Positions 49,906 to 58,040 of a stretch of DNA of 64,000 nt are shown here, one piece after another (within the stretch, counting starts at the first letter, position 1; each line of letters begins with the position of its first letter). A model generated the notes under the pieces. That model did not search any database, had not been told where the DNA came from, and saw only the letters and a list, made by a program, of their open reading frames with translations. The stretch spans positions 1-64,000 of the forward strand of contig JAKFXN010000003.1 of the NCBI GenBank assembly GCA_021731405.1, in the 5' to 3' direction. This stretch comes from Candidatus Parcubacteria bacterium. GTDB lineage: Bacteria; Patescibacteria; Paceibacteria; UBA9973; UBA918. The translations under genes and the position numbers were made by a program.

Positions 49906-50541
49906 ATGGATCCATTTCAAATTGCTATGATCGTTGCCCTCATCTTCTCGGTGGTTATTCACGAGATGGCACATGGGTACGCTGCCAACTGGCTGGGTGA
50001 CCCTACTGCCCGTTTACAGGGTCGTCTTTCAGCGAACCCGCTCGTCCACATCGACCCACTAATGTCAGTTATCTTGCCTGGATTACTGGTTCTTACTGGT
50101 TCACCAATCCTCTTTGGGGCGGCCAAGCCTGTTCCGTACAACCCTTATAACTTCACAAATCAAAAGTGGGGGGAGGCAATAGTAGCTGCCGCTGGCCCAG
50201 CTGCCAATGTCTTCATTGCCCTTGTTTTTGCTATTTTGATTCGCTTATCAGATTTATTGCAGCTTTCTGACACCTTTATTCAGCTTGCGATCAGCATCAT
50301 TTTCCTCAATATTTTCCTCGCTTTCTTCAATCTTGTACCAATCCCACCGCTTGATGGGTCAAAGATTCTGCCAAAGTTCCTTCCGTTTGGTTTGGCTATG
50401 AAATACAGCCAATTTCGCCATTTTATGGAGCAAAACATCGCTCTCTCTTTCGGTATCGTGATTATTGCTTTTGTCCTCTTCCTTGGCGAGCCACTGGCTG
50501 TCCTCACTCGTACCATCACTATGCTATTTATAGGAGGGTAG
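49906..50541 (+). CDS. Site-2 protease family (M50) membrane metalloprotease
   Basis: Start ATG 49906. 211 residues with about five membrane helices. Zinc site VVIHEMAHGYAA (HExxH) and distal NLVPIPPLDGSKIL carrying the third ligand Asp. No PDZ domain; this is the compact FtsH-independent type seen in many small genomes. It cleaves membrane-embedded substrates, perhaps signal-transducing proteins. rpsL follows 55 bases later. Confidence 0.93.
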   Translation: MDPFQIAMIVALIFSVVIHEMAHGYAANWLGDPTARLQGRLSANPLVHIDPLMSVILPGLLVLTGSPILFGAAKPVPYNPYNFTNQKWGEAIVAAAGPAANVFIALVFAILIRLSDLLQLSDTFIQLAISIIFLNIFLAFFNLVPIPPLDGSKILPKFLPFGLAMKYSQFRHFMEQNIALSFGIVIIAFVLFLGEPLAVLTRTITMLFIGG

Positions 50542-50596
50542 GACTTCTCCATTTGGGTTGCAAAAAAAGCTAGATATAGTATTGTACTCGGGCTTT

Positions 50597-51007
50597 ATGG
50601 CAACAATACAACAATTAACAAGAAAGAAGCGAGTCGACCCGGTACGAAAGAGTAAGACTGGTGCGTTGCATTCTGGATTTAACAAAATCGAGAATCATCC
50701 AAACTACTATAACTCTCCGTTTAAACGTGGCGTATGTACTCGCGTGACCACTAAGACTCCGCGAAAGCCGAACTCTGCGATTCGAAAGATTGCTCGAGTT
50801 CGTCTAAGTAACGGACAAGAAATCACTGCGTACATTCCTGGTATCAAGCACAGCTTGCAGGAACACTCAGTGGTACTTGTACGAGGTGGACGCGTGAAGG
50901 ACATCGGTGTTCAATACACTATTGTCCGTGGTAAGTACGACGCGACTGGAGTTGCTGAGCGACGAATGGGACGGTCTCGTTACGGAGCCAAGAAACCCAA
51001 GGCTTAG
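50597..51007 (+). CDS. rpsL: Small ribosomal subunit protein uS12
   Basis: Start ATG 50597 (MATIQQLTRKKRVD); 136 residues. RGVCTRVTTKTPRKPNSAIR and LQEHSVVLVRGGRVKD are the family landmarks. The residue equivalent to E. coli Lys43 (Lys42 without Met) is Arg (TPRKPNS against TPKKPNS), a change known to confer streptomycin resistance in other bacteria. uS12 controls decoding accuracy. Confidence 0.97.
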   Translation: MATIQQLTRKKRVDPVRKSKTGALHSGFNKIENHPNYYNSPFKRGVCTRVTTKTPRKPNSAIRKIARVRLSNGQEITAYIPGIKHSLQEHSVVLVRGGRVKDIGVQYTIVRGKYDATGVAERRMGRSRYGAKKPKA

Positions 51008-51009
51008 TC

Positions 51010-51134
51010 CAAAAAATTAATTTCTAACGCTATCTACTTTGTTGTGACGTCACTTTTGTCGGTCACGGTAGGATATCTACCGCTTCCTCCAAAAGTTAGT
51101 CACGCCTCGTAGCTAACGTCATTAATTAATTTTT
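51010..51134. promoter_or_regulatory. Large hairpin between rpsL and rpsG
   Basis: AAAAAATTAATT (51010-51021) pairs with ATTAATTAATTTTT (51121-51134), GTGAC..ACTTTTG (51044-51058) pairs with CAAAAGT..GTCAC (51090-51103), and GGTAGGATATCTACC forms the tip. The gap of 298 bases is long for ribosomal genes. In E. coli the corresponding gap carries the S7 autoregulatory site; a similar role is possible. 51135-51305 is A/T rich with no gene. Confidence 0.5.
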
Positions 51135-51305
51135 AAAAAGACGATTACAAATAGTTTATATTCGCTACAGATAACGGCCGCGATTCAAGTTGAAAGACTT
51201 CGGAATCAAATTATGCGAAGAATGAAGAATGTCATAACACTCCTCATTCTTAATATATGTGTAGCAACACAGAAGTTATTAAGAAAGTATTTAAGAAAAT
51301 AAGTC

Positions 51306-51776
51306 ATGCGACGACCAATTAAGAAGCGTCCAGTCGTCAATCCTGACGTGATATACAAGTCAGTTGACGTTGAGCGACTCATCAACTACATCATGCTCCG
51401 CGGTCAAAAAGAGACTGCGCGCAAGATTGTCTACGCAGCGTTTGAAGAAATCAAGAATGCTAAGGAGGCACAAGATCCACTAGAAGTGTTCAACACAGCC
51501 GTACGAAACGCTGGTCCAATGATGGAAGTTCGCTCACGTCGTGTGGGTGGAGCAAACTATCAGGTCCCACGAGAAGTGCGTCCAGAGCGCCGAATGGCTC
51601 TCGCTCTCCGTTGGATTATTGCAGGAGCACGTGGTCAGAAGGGAGTGCCTATGCACAAAGCTCTAGCCGCTGAGCTCAAGCTTGCAGCTAAGGAGGAAGG
51701 AAATGCTGTGAAGAAGAAGGAAGATACGCACAAGATGGCTGAGGCCAACCGCGCGTTTGCTCACTTCGCTTGGTAA
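51306..51776 (+). CDS. rpsG: Small ribosomal subunit protein uS7
   Basis: 156 residues. MRRPIKKRPVVNPDV, VRNAGPMMEVRSRRVGGANY, VPREVRPERRMALALRWII and KKKEDTHKMAEANRAFAHFAW match uS7. It nucleates assembly of the 30S head. Separated from fusA, its common neighbour, by about 10 kb. Its last codons form one arm of a long palindrome. Confidence 0.97.
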   Translation: MRRPIKKRPVVNPDVIYKSVDVERLINYIMLRGQKETARKIVYAAFEEIKNAKEAQDPLEVFNTAVRNAGPMMEVRSRRVGGANYQVPREVRPERRMALALRWIIAGARGQKGVPMHKALAAELKLAAKEEGNAVKKKEDTHKMAEANRAFAHFAW

Positions 51777-51895
51777 TTCCATTTTGAACGAGTTACTTCG
51801 TTAGGTACACAAAAAAGCCGCTCGACGTACATCTAGGTACGCCTCGCGGCTTTTTTGCTACCTGCCTCGTACTTCATTTCAAAATGGAATTACCA
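51771..51895. terminator. Giant nested terminator palindrome of rpsG
   Basis: TGGTAATTCCATTTTGAA (51771-51788), which includes the last codon and stop of rpsG, is repeated perfectly inverted at 51878-51895. Nested inside is AAAAAAGCCGC / GCGGCTTTTTT with further pairing (GGTA/TACC). As at the tRNA genes, an inverted copy of the gene's own end follows the terminator. Confidence 0.8.
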
Positions 51896-51917
51896 AAGAT
51901 GGTTAATATAGATATAG

Positions 51918-51951
51918 AAAAGCCGTACATACTTTCGTATGTACGGCTTTT
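51918..51951. terminator. Terminator of the minus-strand membrane gene
   Basis: AAAAGCCGTACATAC-tttc-GTATGTACGGCTTTT. Confidence 0.9.
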
Positions 51952-51964
51952 GTTGAACTTGTTC

Positions 51965-52594
51965 TTATGCCTCGATGCTCATCCCTGTCGCGTCAGGGAA
52001 AAGTGAAGGCACGTTGTATGCCGAAATTTTTGGCATCGGCCTGACGCAATTGGCTATTGCCTCGAGTCGCGAAATGTCATTTCCGTGATTTTCAATTGAG
52101 GAACCGCCGATGTCGTTTTGCAATTTCTGGGCAAGTTCCGCCTTCTCTTTCTTGATGAGTCCATGACATATCTCATACACAGTCTCGGCTACCTTTGAGG
52201 GAAGATTCCGGAGATGCTCCTCGTTGTCCAGGCCTTCAGCACGAAGATGTTTAAGGTATGCCTCAATGAGGCGCACTTTTTCCTCTTGAGCTTCTTCGTC
52301 GACCACAGCAGCGAGGAGACGGTAAAGAGCGGCTTCATAGCGGGCTTTGTCGTTGATTAAGCTGTTCACATGTTTGGGATTCACGTCGGTGAACAGTATG
52401 TGACAAAACCACATGAATAAACCGAACAGAAAAATTACTTGCACGATTCCCCAAGTGGCAGCTGGAAAATCACCGGTCACAGACTGGTAAACCGCGAGAC
52501 CGCAGTAAGCGAGGAACAAAACCATCGCTATCCACCGATTCTTCACAAATGGTTGGAGGAGGCCTTCGGGGGAGCGGTAGGGGTATCTGGACAT
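51965..52594 (-). CDS. Unrecognised 209-residue membrane protein, SD-led
   Basis: No family recognised. TAGGAG lies 6 bases before ATG 52594; TTGACA-17-TTCTAT is found upstream on the minus strand (near 52665). Two membrane helices (about 25-42 and 50-72) are followed by a helical cytoplasmic domain (KARYEAALYRLLAAVVDEEA, KKEKAELAQKLQND). Stand-alone with terminator. Confidence 0.62.
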   Translation of the reverse strand: MSRYPYRSPEGLLQPFVKNRWIAMVLFLAYCGLAVYQSVTGDFPAATWGIVQVIFLFGLFMWFCHILFTDVNPKHVNSLINDKARYEAALYRLLAAVVDEEAQEEKVRLIEAYLKHLRAEGLDNEEHLRNLPSKVAETVYEICHGLIKKEKAELAQKLQNDIGGSSIENHGNDISRLEAIANCVRPMPKISAYNVPSLFPDATGMSIEA

Positions 52595-52727
52595 CACGTT
52601 CTCCTAAAAGAGTTGTTTACAAAGGACTAGGCTGAAGCTATAGAACTACAGATACCCTTATGTGTCAATAAATATAGAGCTTTCCGATGCGTGATACAAT
52701 AGATATTATTTAGGTAATGTTGTGTGT

Positions 52728-53039
52728 ATGGAAAAGTTTTCAGGTATTGAAGGAGAGACAACAACGTACAATCGCGAGGCAGTACAGATGATGGCTATGG
52801 AAGAAGCTCTTGATCGTCTCGAAGAGAGATTTCCGGGAGTAATCAGTATGCCAACAGCCGAAAAAATCCCCGTTCTTAAAGAATTAATTACCGAGTTAGG
52901 TGCTACAGTAGAAGGGACAGACATTCCACTTCACAATGAGCATCGGCATGTCGTTGAGTCGCTCGCTCGGCTCTTGCGAGTAGAAGAGTCACGACTAGAA
53001 TTTGAGTCAGTCTTAGCTCGTCACCCAGAACTCGCCTAA
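52728..53039 (+). CDS. Unrecognised 103-residue helical protein
   Basis: No family recognised. Start ATG 52728 is preferred over GTG 52722. Helical and acidic (MMAMEEALDRLEERFPG, ALARLLRVEESR-like segments). TACAAT (about 52695) lies upstream. A GH15-like gene begins about 30 bases later and may share the transcript. Confidence 0.58.
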   Translation: MEKFSGIEGETTTYNREAVQMMAMEEALDRLEERFPGVISMPTAEKIPVLKELITELGATVEGTDIPLHNEHRHVVESLARLLRVEESRLEFESVLARHPELA

Positions 53040-53071
53040 CCTTACTAGCCCATCTCGTTCTTTTGTTCCTC

Positions 53072-54136
53072 ATGTCCTCATTTGATTTTGATGTAGAAAT
53101 CGCCAAGCATCTCGACGTGGTGCGTTCACTCCAGAAACCATCTGGTGTCTTTACCGCCTCTGCCCACGACGTAAAGACTGGCTACGACAAGGCGTGGCTC
53201 CGTGACATCTATTTTATGACACTTGGTTTTTTGGAGACAGGAGAACTTTCCGTGGTACAAAAAGCGGCCAAGGCTCTCCTTACCATGTTTGTGAAGCATA
53301 AGGATAAAATCAATTGGGCTATCCAAAATAAGCCACACGAAGCCTGGCAGTACATCCATGCCCGCTTTAATCCCGAAACCTTTGAAGAGTATTGGGAAGA
53401 ATGGGGGAATAGTCAGAATGATGCCGTGGGTGAAGTTTTAAATATTTTAGTTGAGCTTGAGCTGCGAGGTGCAAGTGTGATTGAAACAGACGAAGAGCGT
53501 GAAATGGTACAGAAAATAATTGATTATTTGGTCTCGGTAGAATACTGGCAGGACGAAGACAACGGTATTTGGGAAGAGAACATGGAAGTCCATGCTTCAT
53601 CAATTGGTTCATGTGTGGCGGCTCTGAAGAAAGCCAAACAGCTCTCGTGGCTTCAGGTTCCGGATGATGCTATAGCAATGGGTGAGCAGGCTCTGCGTGC
53701 TCTCTTGCCGCGGGAGTCAAAAAATAAGTTTGCGGACTTGGCACTCCTTTCTCTCATCTATCCGTTTGCGGTTACTACTGAAGAAGAGACGACAGAAATT
53801 TTACGCAATGTTGAGTATCACCTGACGCGCGATAAGGGCGTGATTCGCTACAAACTTGATCGTTACTATAATGAAAACGACGATGGCTATAGTGAAGAAG
53901 CAGAGTGGTGTTTTGGATTATCGTGGCTGGCAATTATATATGCAGAGCGTGGCGATACAGACAAAGCCTTTTACTACTTACGCCAAGCAGAGAAGACGGT
54001 CACCAAAGAAGGGTTGGTGCCAGAGCTGTACTATTCACACACTAATACCCCAAACGGCAATACGCCGCTTGGTTGGTCAGAGAGTATGTATGTCGTTGCT
54101 ATGAAGAAAGTGAAGGACTTAAAGGTAGGTGCGTAA
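53072..54136 (+). CDS. Glycoside hydrolase family 15-like protein
   Basis: Start ATG 53072 (MSSFDFDVEIA); 354 residues, an alpha/alpha barrel only. Blocks: YDKAWLRDIYFM, WGNSQNDAVGEVL, NGIWEENMEVHASSIGSCVA (a catalytic-type Glu pair region), SEEAEWCFGLSW and LGWSESMYVVA resemble GH15 glucoamylases and phosphorylase-kinase alpha chains. It probably acts on alpha-glucans or a glycoconjugate; no transporter or signal peptide is seen. Confidence 0.85.
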   Translation: MSSFDFDVEIAKHLDVVRSLQKPSGVFTASAHDVKTGYDKAWLRDIYFMTLGFLETGELSVVQKAAKALLTMFVKHKDKINWAIQNKPHEAWQYIHARFNPETFEEYWEEWGNSQNDAVGEVLNILVELELRGASVIETDEEREMVQKIIDYLVSVEYWQDEDNGIWEENMEVHASSIGSCVAALKKAKQLSWLQVPDDAIAMGEQALRALLPRESKNKFADLALLSLIYPFAVTTEEETTEILRNVEYHLTRDKGVIRYKLDRYYNENDDGYSEEAEWCFGLSWLAIIYAERGDTDKAFYYLRQAEKTVTKEGLVPELYYSHTNTPNGNTPLGWSESMYVVAMKKVKDLKVGA

Positions 54137-54187
54137 CAAAAAGACGGAGACGCCATCTGGGTCTTTTTGTTTTGTTATACTGTATAC

Positions 54188-54766
54188 ATGATAAGAGCAA
54201 TATATATTTTGATAGCTATCGCTGTTGTTGCCGGACTCGCACAACTTCTTATTCCTAAAACCGAAGCGCCTGTCACAGAAGAGGGGGCTGTTGCGTGTAC
54301 GATGGATGCCATGATGTGTCCGGACGGTTCATATGTAGGGCGAAGTGGTCCTAATTGCGAGTTTGTGTGTCCTGCGGCACCCGAAGTTCCAGCGGACATC
54401 CAAGCTCATATTGATGAGAAGGCAGATTTCATTGTCTTATCTTCTCCTGTGCCAAATGGTGTTGTTTCAAATCCACTCATGCTTAGTGGACAAGCCCGGG
54501 GCTACTGGTATTTTGAAGCCAGTTTCCCAATTACCATCACTAACTGGGACGGGCTGATTATTGGTGAAGGATATGCAACCGCCGATGGCGATTGGATGAC
54601 TGAAGAGTTTGTACCGTTTACAGCCACGATAGAGTTTGAGAATCCATACGTAGAAGGGCAGCCAGACTTTATGAAGCGCGGATTTCTTATTTTGAAAAAG
54701 GATAATCCATCTGGTTTACCAGAAAACGATAACGCTCTTGAAATACCCATCTATTTTGCACCGTAA
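54188..54766 (+). CDS. Exported protein with Kazal-like and Gmad2 immunoglobulin-like domains
   Basis: Start ATG 54188, six bases after TATACT (leaderless). 192 residues: N-terminal membrane anchor (about 4-20), a small Cys-rich segment CTMDAMMCPDGSYVGRSGP..CEFVC with four Cys, then the Gmad2 signature LSGQARGYWYFEASFPITI and DGDWMTEEFVPFTATIEF. Gmad2 is a spore/cell-surface-associated beta domain of unknown function that recurs in CPR surface proteins. Confidence 0.85.
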   Translation: MIRAIYILIAIAVVAGLAQLLIPKTEAPVTEEGAVACTMDAMMCPDGSYVGRSGPNCEFVCPAAPEVPADIQAHIDEKADFIVLSSPVPNGVVSNPLMLSGQARGYWYFEASFPITITNWDGLIIGEGYATADGDWMTEEFVPFTATIEFENPYVEGQPDFMKRGFLILKKDNPSGLPENDNALEIPIYFAP

Positions 54767-54820
54767 ACAGCATTCTTGATATAATAGTAGTGAGTTAATT
54801 ACCAAGCTAACCAAAATCAT

Positions 54821-54889
54821 ATGGCCAAAGGAAATGACATGCGAAAGGAGAAGAAGAAGCCAAAGAAGGATAAGGAAGTAAAGAAATAA
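54821..54889 (+). CDS. Tiny lysine-rich protein (22 residues)
   Basis: MAKGNDMRKEKKKPKKDKEV plus two Lys, flanked by TATAAT-like sequence (54778-54785) upstream and a strong hairpin terminator overlapping the stop. Very similar minute Lys-rich proteins starting MAKGN exist in other bacteria as far as I recall; function unknown. Half the residues are Lys, suggesting RNA or ribosome binding. Confidence 0.6.
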   Translation: MAKGNDMRKEKKKPKKDKEVKK

Positions 54890-54921
54890 ATAAAGCGGTC
54901 CATATGGACCGCTTTATTTAT
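54884..54921. terminator. Bidirectional terminator
   Basis: AAATAAATAAAGCGGTCC / GGACCGCTTTATTTATTT, nearly perfect, between the tiny gene and the convergent MazG-like gene. Confidence 0.9.
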
Positions 54922-55298
54922 TTCTTTTTTAAGATACTTCCGATGTCAGCCGGGGAGTAGTTCTCGCCTTTGGTGGCTTTGTACTCATTATATTCTTTGC
55001 TCATATTAGACCGGTGCACTTCAGCAAATATCTCTGGCATTAGATCTTGTAAGCCGTGTTCGAGGATGCTGCCATAGGTAGCGTAGAGAATATCGGCCAA
55101 TTCTTTGGCAATATTTTCAAGGTCTCCTTTCTCGACCCCTTCTTGATACTCTTCCACTTCTTCTGCCATTAGGCGGTGTCTGAAGTTAGTGCGGTCTTGT
55201 GGAATTAGGGTCGGTGTTTTAAGGACCGGACTACCAAATTTTTTGTGAAATTCTGCAACTAAAGAGAGTTCTTTATTCATGTTGGTATTATGAAACAT
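54918..55298 (-). CDS. MazG/PRA-PH-like nucleotide pyrophosphohydrolase
   Basis: 126 residues. The metal-binding pattern EEVEEYQEG .. AKELADILYAT (ExxE then ExxD) marks the all-alpha NTP pyrophosphatase superfamily. DRTNFRHRLMAEEVEEY fits the group acting on non-canonical nucleotides. TAGAAT ends seven bases before ATG. Single gene. Confidence 0.88.
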   Translation of the reverse strand: MFHNTNMNKELSLVAEFHKKFGSPVLKTPTLIPQDRTNFRHRLMAEEVEEYQEGVEKGDLENIAKELADILYATYGSILEHGLQDLMPEIFAEVHRSNMSKEYNEYKATKGENYSPADIGSILKKK

Positions 55299-55336
55299 AT
55301 TTCATATTCTAGCAAAATAGTGTATGGTACTGTCCT

Positions 55337-56815
55337 ATGTCACGAAGTGATGGAATTATTGTCTTTAAAGATGTGTCGTATGAGTACGATGCCACTCGGC
55401 CTATTTTGCGTGAGGCGAACTTTGTGGTGCGCCGCGGTGCAAAACTAACGCTGATGGGTCAAAACGGTGCTGGGAAAAGTACTATCTTCTCACTTATTAC
55501 CAAAGACCGTCACCCTGATGAAGGGGATATCAATCTTGAGCCACGTACCACTATTGCTATCTCTCGCCAGATTATTCCGCGCGCTGAACTGACACTCACC
55601 GTCCGTGAATTCTTTGAGAAGTGTTTCTCTGAGAAGGTGTACGACATCGATCCTAAAATTGATGCGGTGCTTGAAGTGGTAAATCTTACCCCGACCGAGA
55701 AGCAGCGTGAGACATTCAAAGAACGTATCGTTGGGAGTTTTTCTGGTGGACAACAAGCCAGGCTTCTTCTTGCGCAAGCGCTCATTCAAAATCCAGATGT
55801 ACTTCTTCTAGATGAGCCAACCAACAATCTTGATGTGGCGGGTATTGCGCATCTCACTGCGTTTCTCAAAGAGTACCCAAAGACAGTACTGGTGATTTCT
55901 CATGATGCAGAGTTCCTAAACTCGTTTACTCAAGGGGTTTTGTATCTCAATACGCAAAAGCGACAAGTCGAACAGTACAATGGAAACTACCATGCAGTAG
56001 TAAAAGATATTGCGGCCCAGGTAGAAAAAGAGCAACGCGAAAACGCTCGCCTTGCCAAGCAAATTCAAGCCGACAAAGACAAGATTAACTACTTTGCTAA
56101 CAAGGGAGGAAAGATGCGTCTGGTGGCTAAGCGTATGCGTGATGAAATTGAAGAGGCGGAAGACAACAAAGTAGATGTTCGAAAAGAGGATAAAACCATC
56201 CGTCCATTTACCATCGAGCCTCATGAAGATGTTCCGCTTGAAGTGGTGCGACTTTCTTCTGTGACGGTGATTAAAAATCACGAACCAAAAGAAGTAGAAG
56301 TAGAAGTAGTGCTCAAACGCGGCATGCACCTACAAATCATTGGCCCAAACGGTATTGGCAAGACTACTCTCCTTGAGAAGCTGGCGTCAGGACACGCCAA
56401 AGGTGAGCACGTGGCTCCAGGGGTAAAGATTGGCTACTACCGTCAAGACTTCTCTAACCTTGAATTTGATAAGACGGTACATGAAACACTCATGGACTCA
56501 ATGCAGCGTAAGGTGGAAGAAGAGATGCGCAGTATCGCCGCTGGCTTCCTGCTCTTCGGAGATGTAATGAAAACAAAAGTTGGCAACCTTTCTGAAGGAC
56601 AGAAGGGTTTAGTTGCCTTCGCGAAGCTTTCAATGGAACGCCCAGGACTTTTGATTCTTGACGAACCAACCAACCACATTAACTTCCGTCATATCCCAGT
56701 GATTGCCAAAGCGCTTCATGACTACAAGGGAGCGATGATTCTCGTTTCCCACGTTCCAGACTTTGTAGAACAGATCCATATCGACGAAGTGCTCGACCTT
56801 GCCAAGAAGCGATAA
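55337..56815 (+). CDS. ABC-F family ATPase (ribosome-associated type)
   Basis: 492 residues: two ABC modules, no membrane helices. Module 1: GQNGAGKST, FSGGQQARLLLAQAL, LLLDEPTNNLD. Module 2: GPNGIGKTTLLEK, NLSEGQKGLVAFAKL, LILDEPTNHIN. The linker (about 215-260) is helical. The module 2 signature is LSEGQ rather than LSGGQ. ABC-F proteins bind the ribosomal E site to rescue stalled translation or confer antibiotic protection; the exact subfamily is not assigned. Confidence 0.94.
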   Translation: MSRSDGIIVFKDVSYEYDATRPILREANFVVRRGAKLTLMGQNGAGKSTIFSLITKDRHPDEGDINLEPRTTIAISRQIIPRAELTLTVREFFEKCFSEKVYDIDPKIDAVLEVVNLTPTEKQRETFKERIVGSFSGGQQARLLLAQALIQNPDVLLLDEPTNNLDVAGIAHLTAFLKEYPKTVLVISHDAEFLNSFTQGVLYLNTQKRQVEQYNGNYHAVVKDIAAQVEKEQRENARLAKQIQADKDKINYFANKGGKMRLVAKRMRDEIEEAEDNKVDVRKEDKTIRPFTIEPHEDVPLEVVRLSSVTVIKNHEPKEVEVEVVLKRGMHLQIIGPNGIGKTTLLEKLASGHAKGEHVAPGVKIGYYRQDFSNLEFDKTVHETLMDSMQRKVEEEMRSIAAGFLLFGDVMKTKVGNLSEGQKGLVAFAKLSMERPGLLILDEPTNHINFRHIPVIAKALHDYKGAMILVSHVPDFVEQIHIDEVLDLAKKR

Positions 56816-56833
56816 TAAAACCAGACTAAAATA

Positions 56834-56873
56834 AAAAAGGCCCCAGTACCTATTTAGGGTACAGGGGCTTTTG
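56834..56873. terminator. Terminator (minus and plus)
   Basis: AAAAGGCCCCAGTACC / GGTACAGGGGCTTTT hairpin; the T-run on the minus strand fits the small frame at 56877. Confidence 0.8.
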
Positions 56874-56876
56874 GCG

Positions 56877-57083
56877 TCAGGCCTTATTCTCGCCTTTAAC
56901 CACGAGGAGTGCGAGTACACTCATGATGACAGCCACGAGATTGGGTAGCCATACAAGTGCAAACAGAAGGGAAAGGAACTCTTTCCACGTGTTGCGAAAA
57001 GACGGCATGCCGAAGTAGGTGGCGAAGGACGCGTAAATCACCATGGTGATGACCGAAAGTCCGAGTGCTATCCAGGCCCTCCG
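56877..57083 (-). pseudogene. Remnant or tiny gene for a two-helix membrane protein
   Basis: An open frame of 68 codons ends at TGA 56877-56879, starting directly after a stop codon. The first ATG (57044) gives 55 residues, but the hydrophobic stretch AWIALGLSVITMVIYASFAT continues upstream of it, suggesting the true 5' end is lost. Second helix: FLSLLFALVWLPNLVAVIM. It has a private terminator and G/C-rich codons like the SD-led genes. Confidence 0.4.
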
Positions 57084-57109
57084 CTAAACAGAGGTAAATT
57101 AAGCTTAGT

Positions 57110-57949
57110 TTAGGTATTTTTGATGCTCAAGCGAGCTTCGCGGATTTGCTGTTTCCAGAGTGGCTGCATGATAAAAAGGAAGATAGTGAGGATAATCAAT
57201 CCTGAAATAGCAATTGAGTAATAGAGGTTGGCTTCATCAGAGAAGCCGTTCCAGATAGAAAGAATACCAAACCCGCCAATGACTGATAGTTCAAGATATT
57301 TTCCAATAATGGTAAAGCGGGTCACAGAGACTGGGTTTTTGAAGTTTCGGTTGCGTAAGAAGTAAGCAAGGAAGAGGGCGAGTTCTGCCACTACTGCGAC
57401 CACAAGTCCGGCGATAGCAAAAGAGAAGACTACTTCCCAGGTACTCCAGTTACCCGCAGTGGCCTGTGCAGCTTTGGCTGGACCACTCCAAAGCGCATCC
57501 CAACTTACCGCGAGGACGGTAATAAACAGGCGAGAGTCTTCTTCCTTGAAACCAAACTTTTTACCAATCCAGTCTGATATACCAAATATTGGTTCAACCC
57601 CAGCAGACTCACAAATAACTTCATATACAAATAGGGTAACGAGCACAAAGCCGATAACACCAAGGATGATCTGTGCAACCGGCAGGGAAGTTGAAAGTGC
57701 CCAGAACATAAAATAACCCAAAGCTGGGAATGAGACATGGGTAATAACCACTGGGATAGTCCAGGTTTTCCACGAGAGGGCTTTATCACGGTATTTGGCA
57801 ATAGTGGCGATAAATACATCCATTCCCACTCCAATTCCCATCAGGATACTTGGGATAAGAAACCCAGTTATTCCAATAGCAGCCGCATCGCCAAGAAAAG
57901 AAGCGAAGTAGCCGATGATGGCAATGTAAAACAGGCGTAAATAATTCAT
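57110..57949 (-). CDS. Polytopic membrane protein, possibly LysE/MntP-like
   Basis: 279 residues with seven to eight membrane helices. Two similar stretches, IGVGMDVFIATIAKYRDK and LAVSWDALWSGPAKAAQA, place an Asp within a helix in each half, recalling the duplicated Asp motif of MntP-type manganese exporters; the resemblance is weak. Conserved Pro/Gly kinks suggest a transporter. Substrate unknown. Confidence 0.55.
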   Translation of the reverse strand: MNYLRLFYIAIIGYFASFLGDAAAIGITGFLIPSILMGIGVGMDVFIATIAKYRDKALSWKTWTIPVVITHVSFPALGYFMFWALSTSLPVAQIILGVIGFVLVTLFVYEVICESAGVEPIFGISDWIGKKFGFKEEDSRLFITVLAVSWDALWSGPAKAAQATAGNWSTWEVVFSFAIAGLVVAVVAELALFLAYFLRNRNFKNPVSVTRFTIIGKYLELSVIGGFGILSIWNGFSDEANLYYSIAISGLIILTIFLFIMQPLWKQQIREARLSIKNT

Positions 57950-58002
57950 GGCTTAATTATATAATATTAAATTTTAACGCCTTGAGGTTAGTCACTTTGA
58001 AA

Positions 58003-58037
58003 AAAGCGTGACAACCCTTTTGGGTTGTCACGCTTTT
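58003..58037. terminator. Terminator of the GFA gene
   Basis: AAAAGCGTGACAACCC-ttt-GGGTTGTCACGCTTTT. Confidence 0.92.
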
Positions 58038-58040
58038 CGT

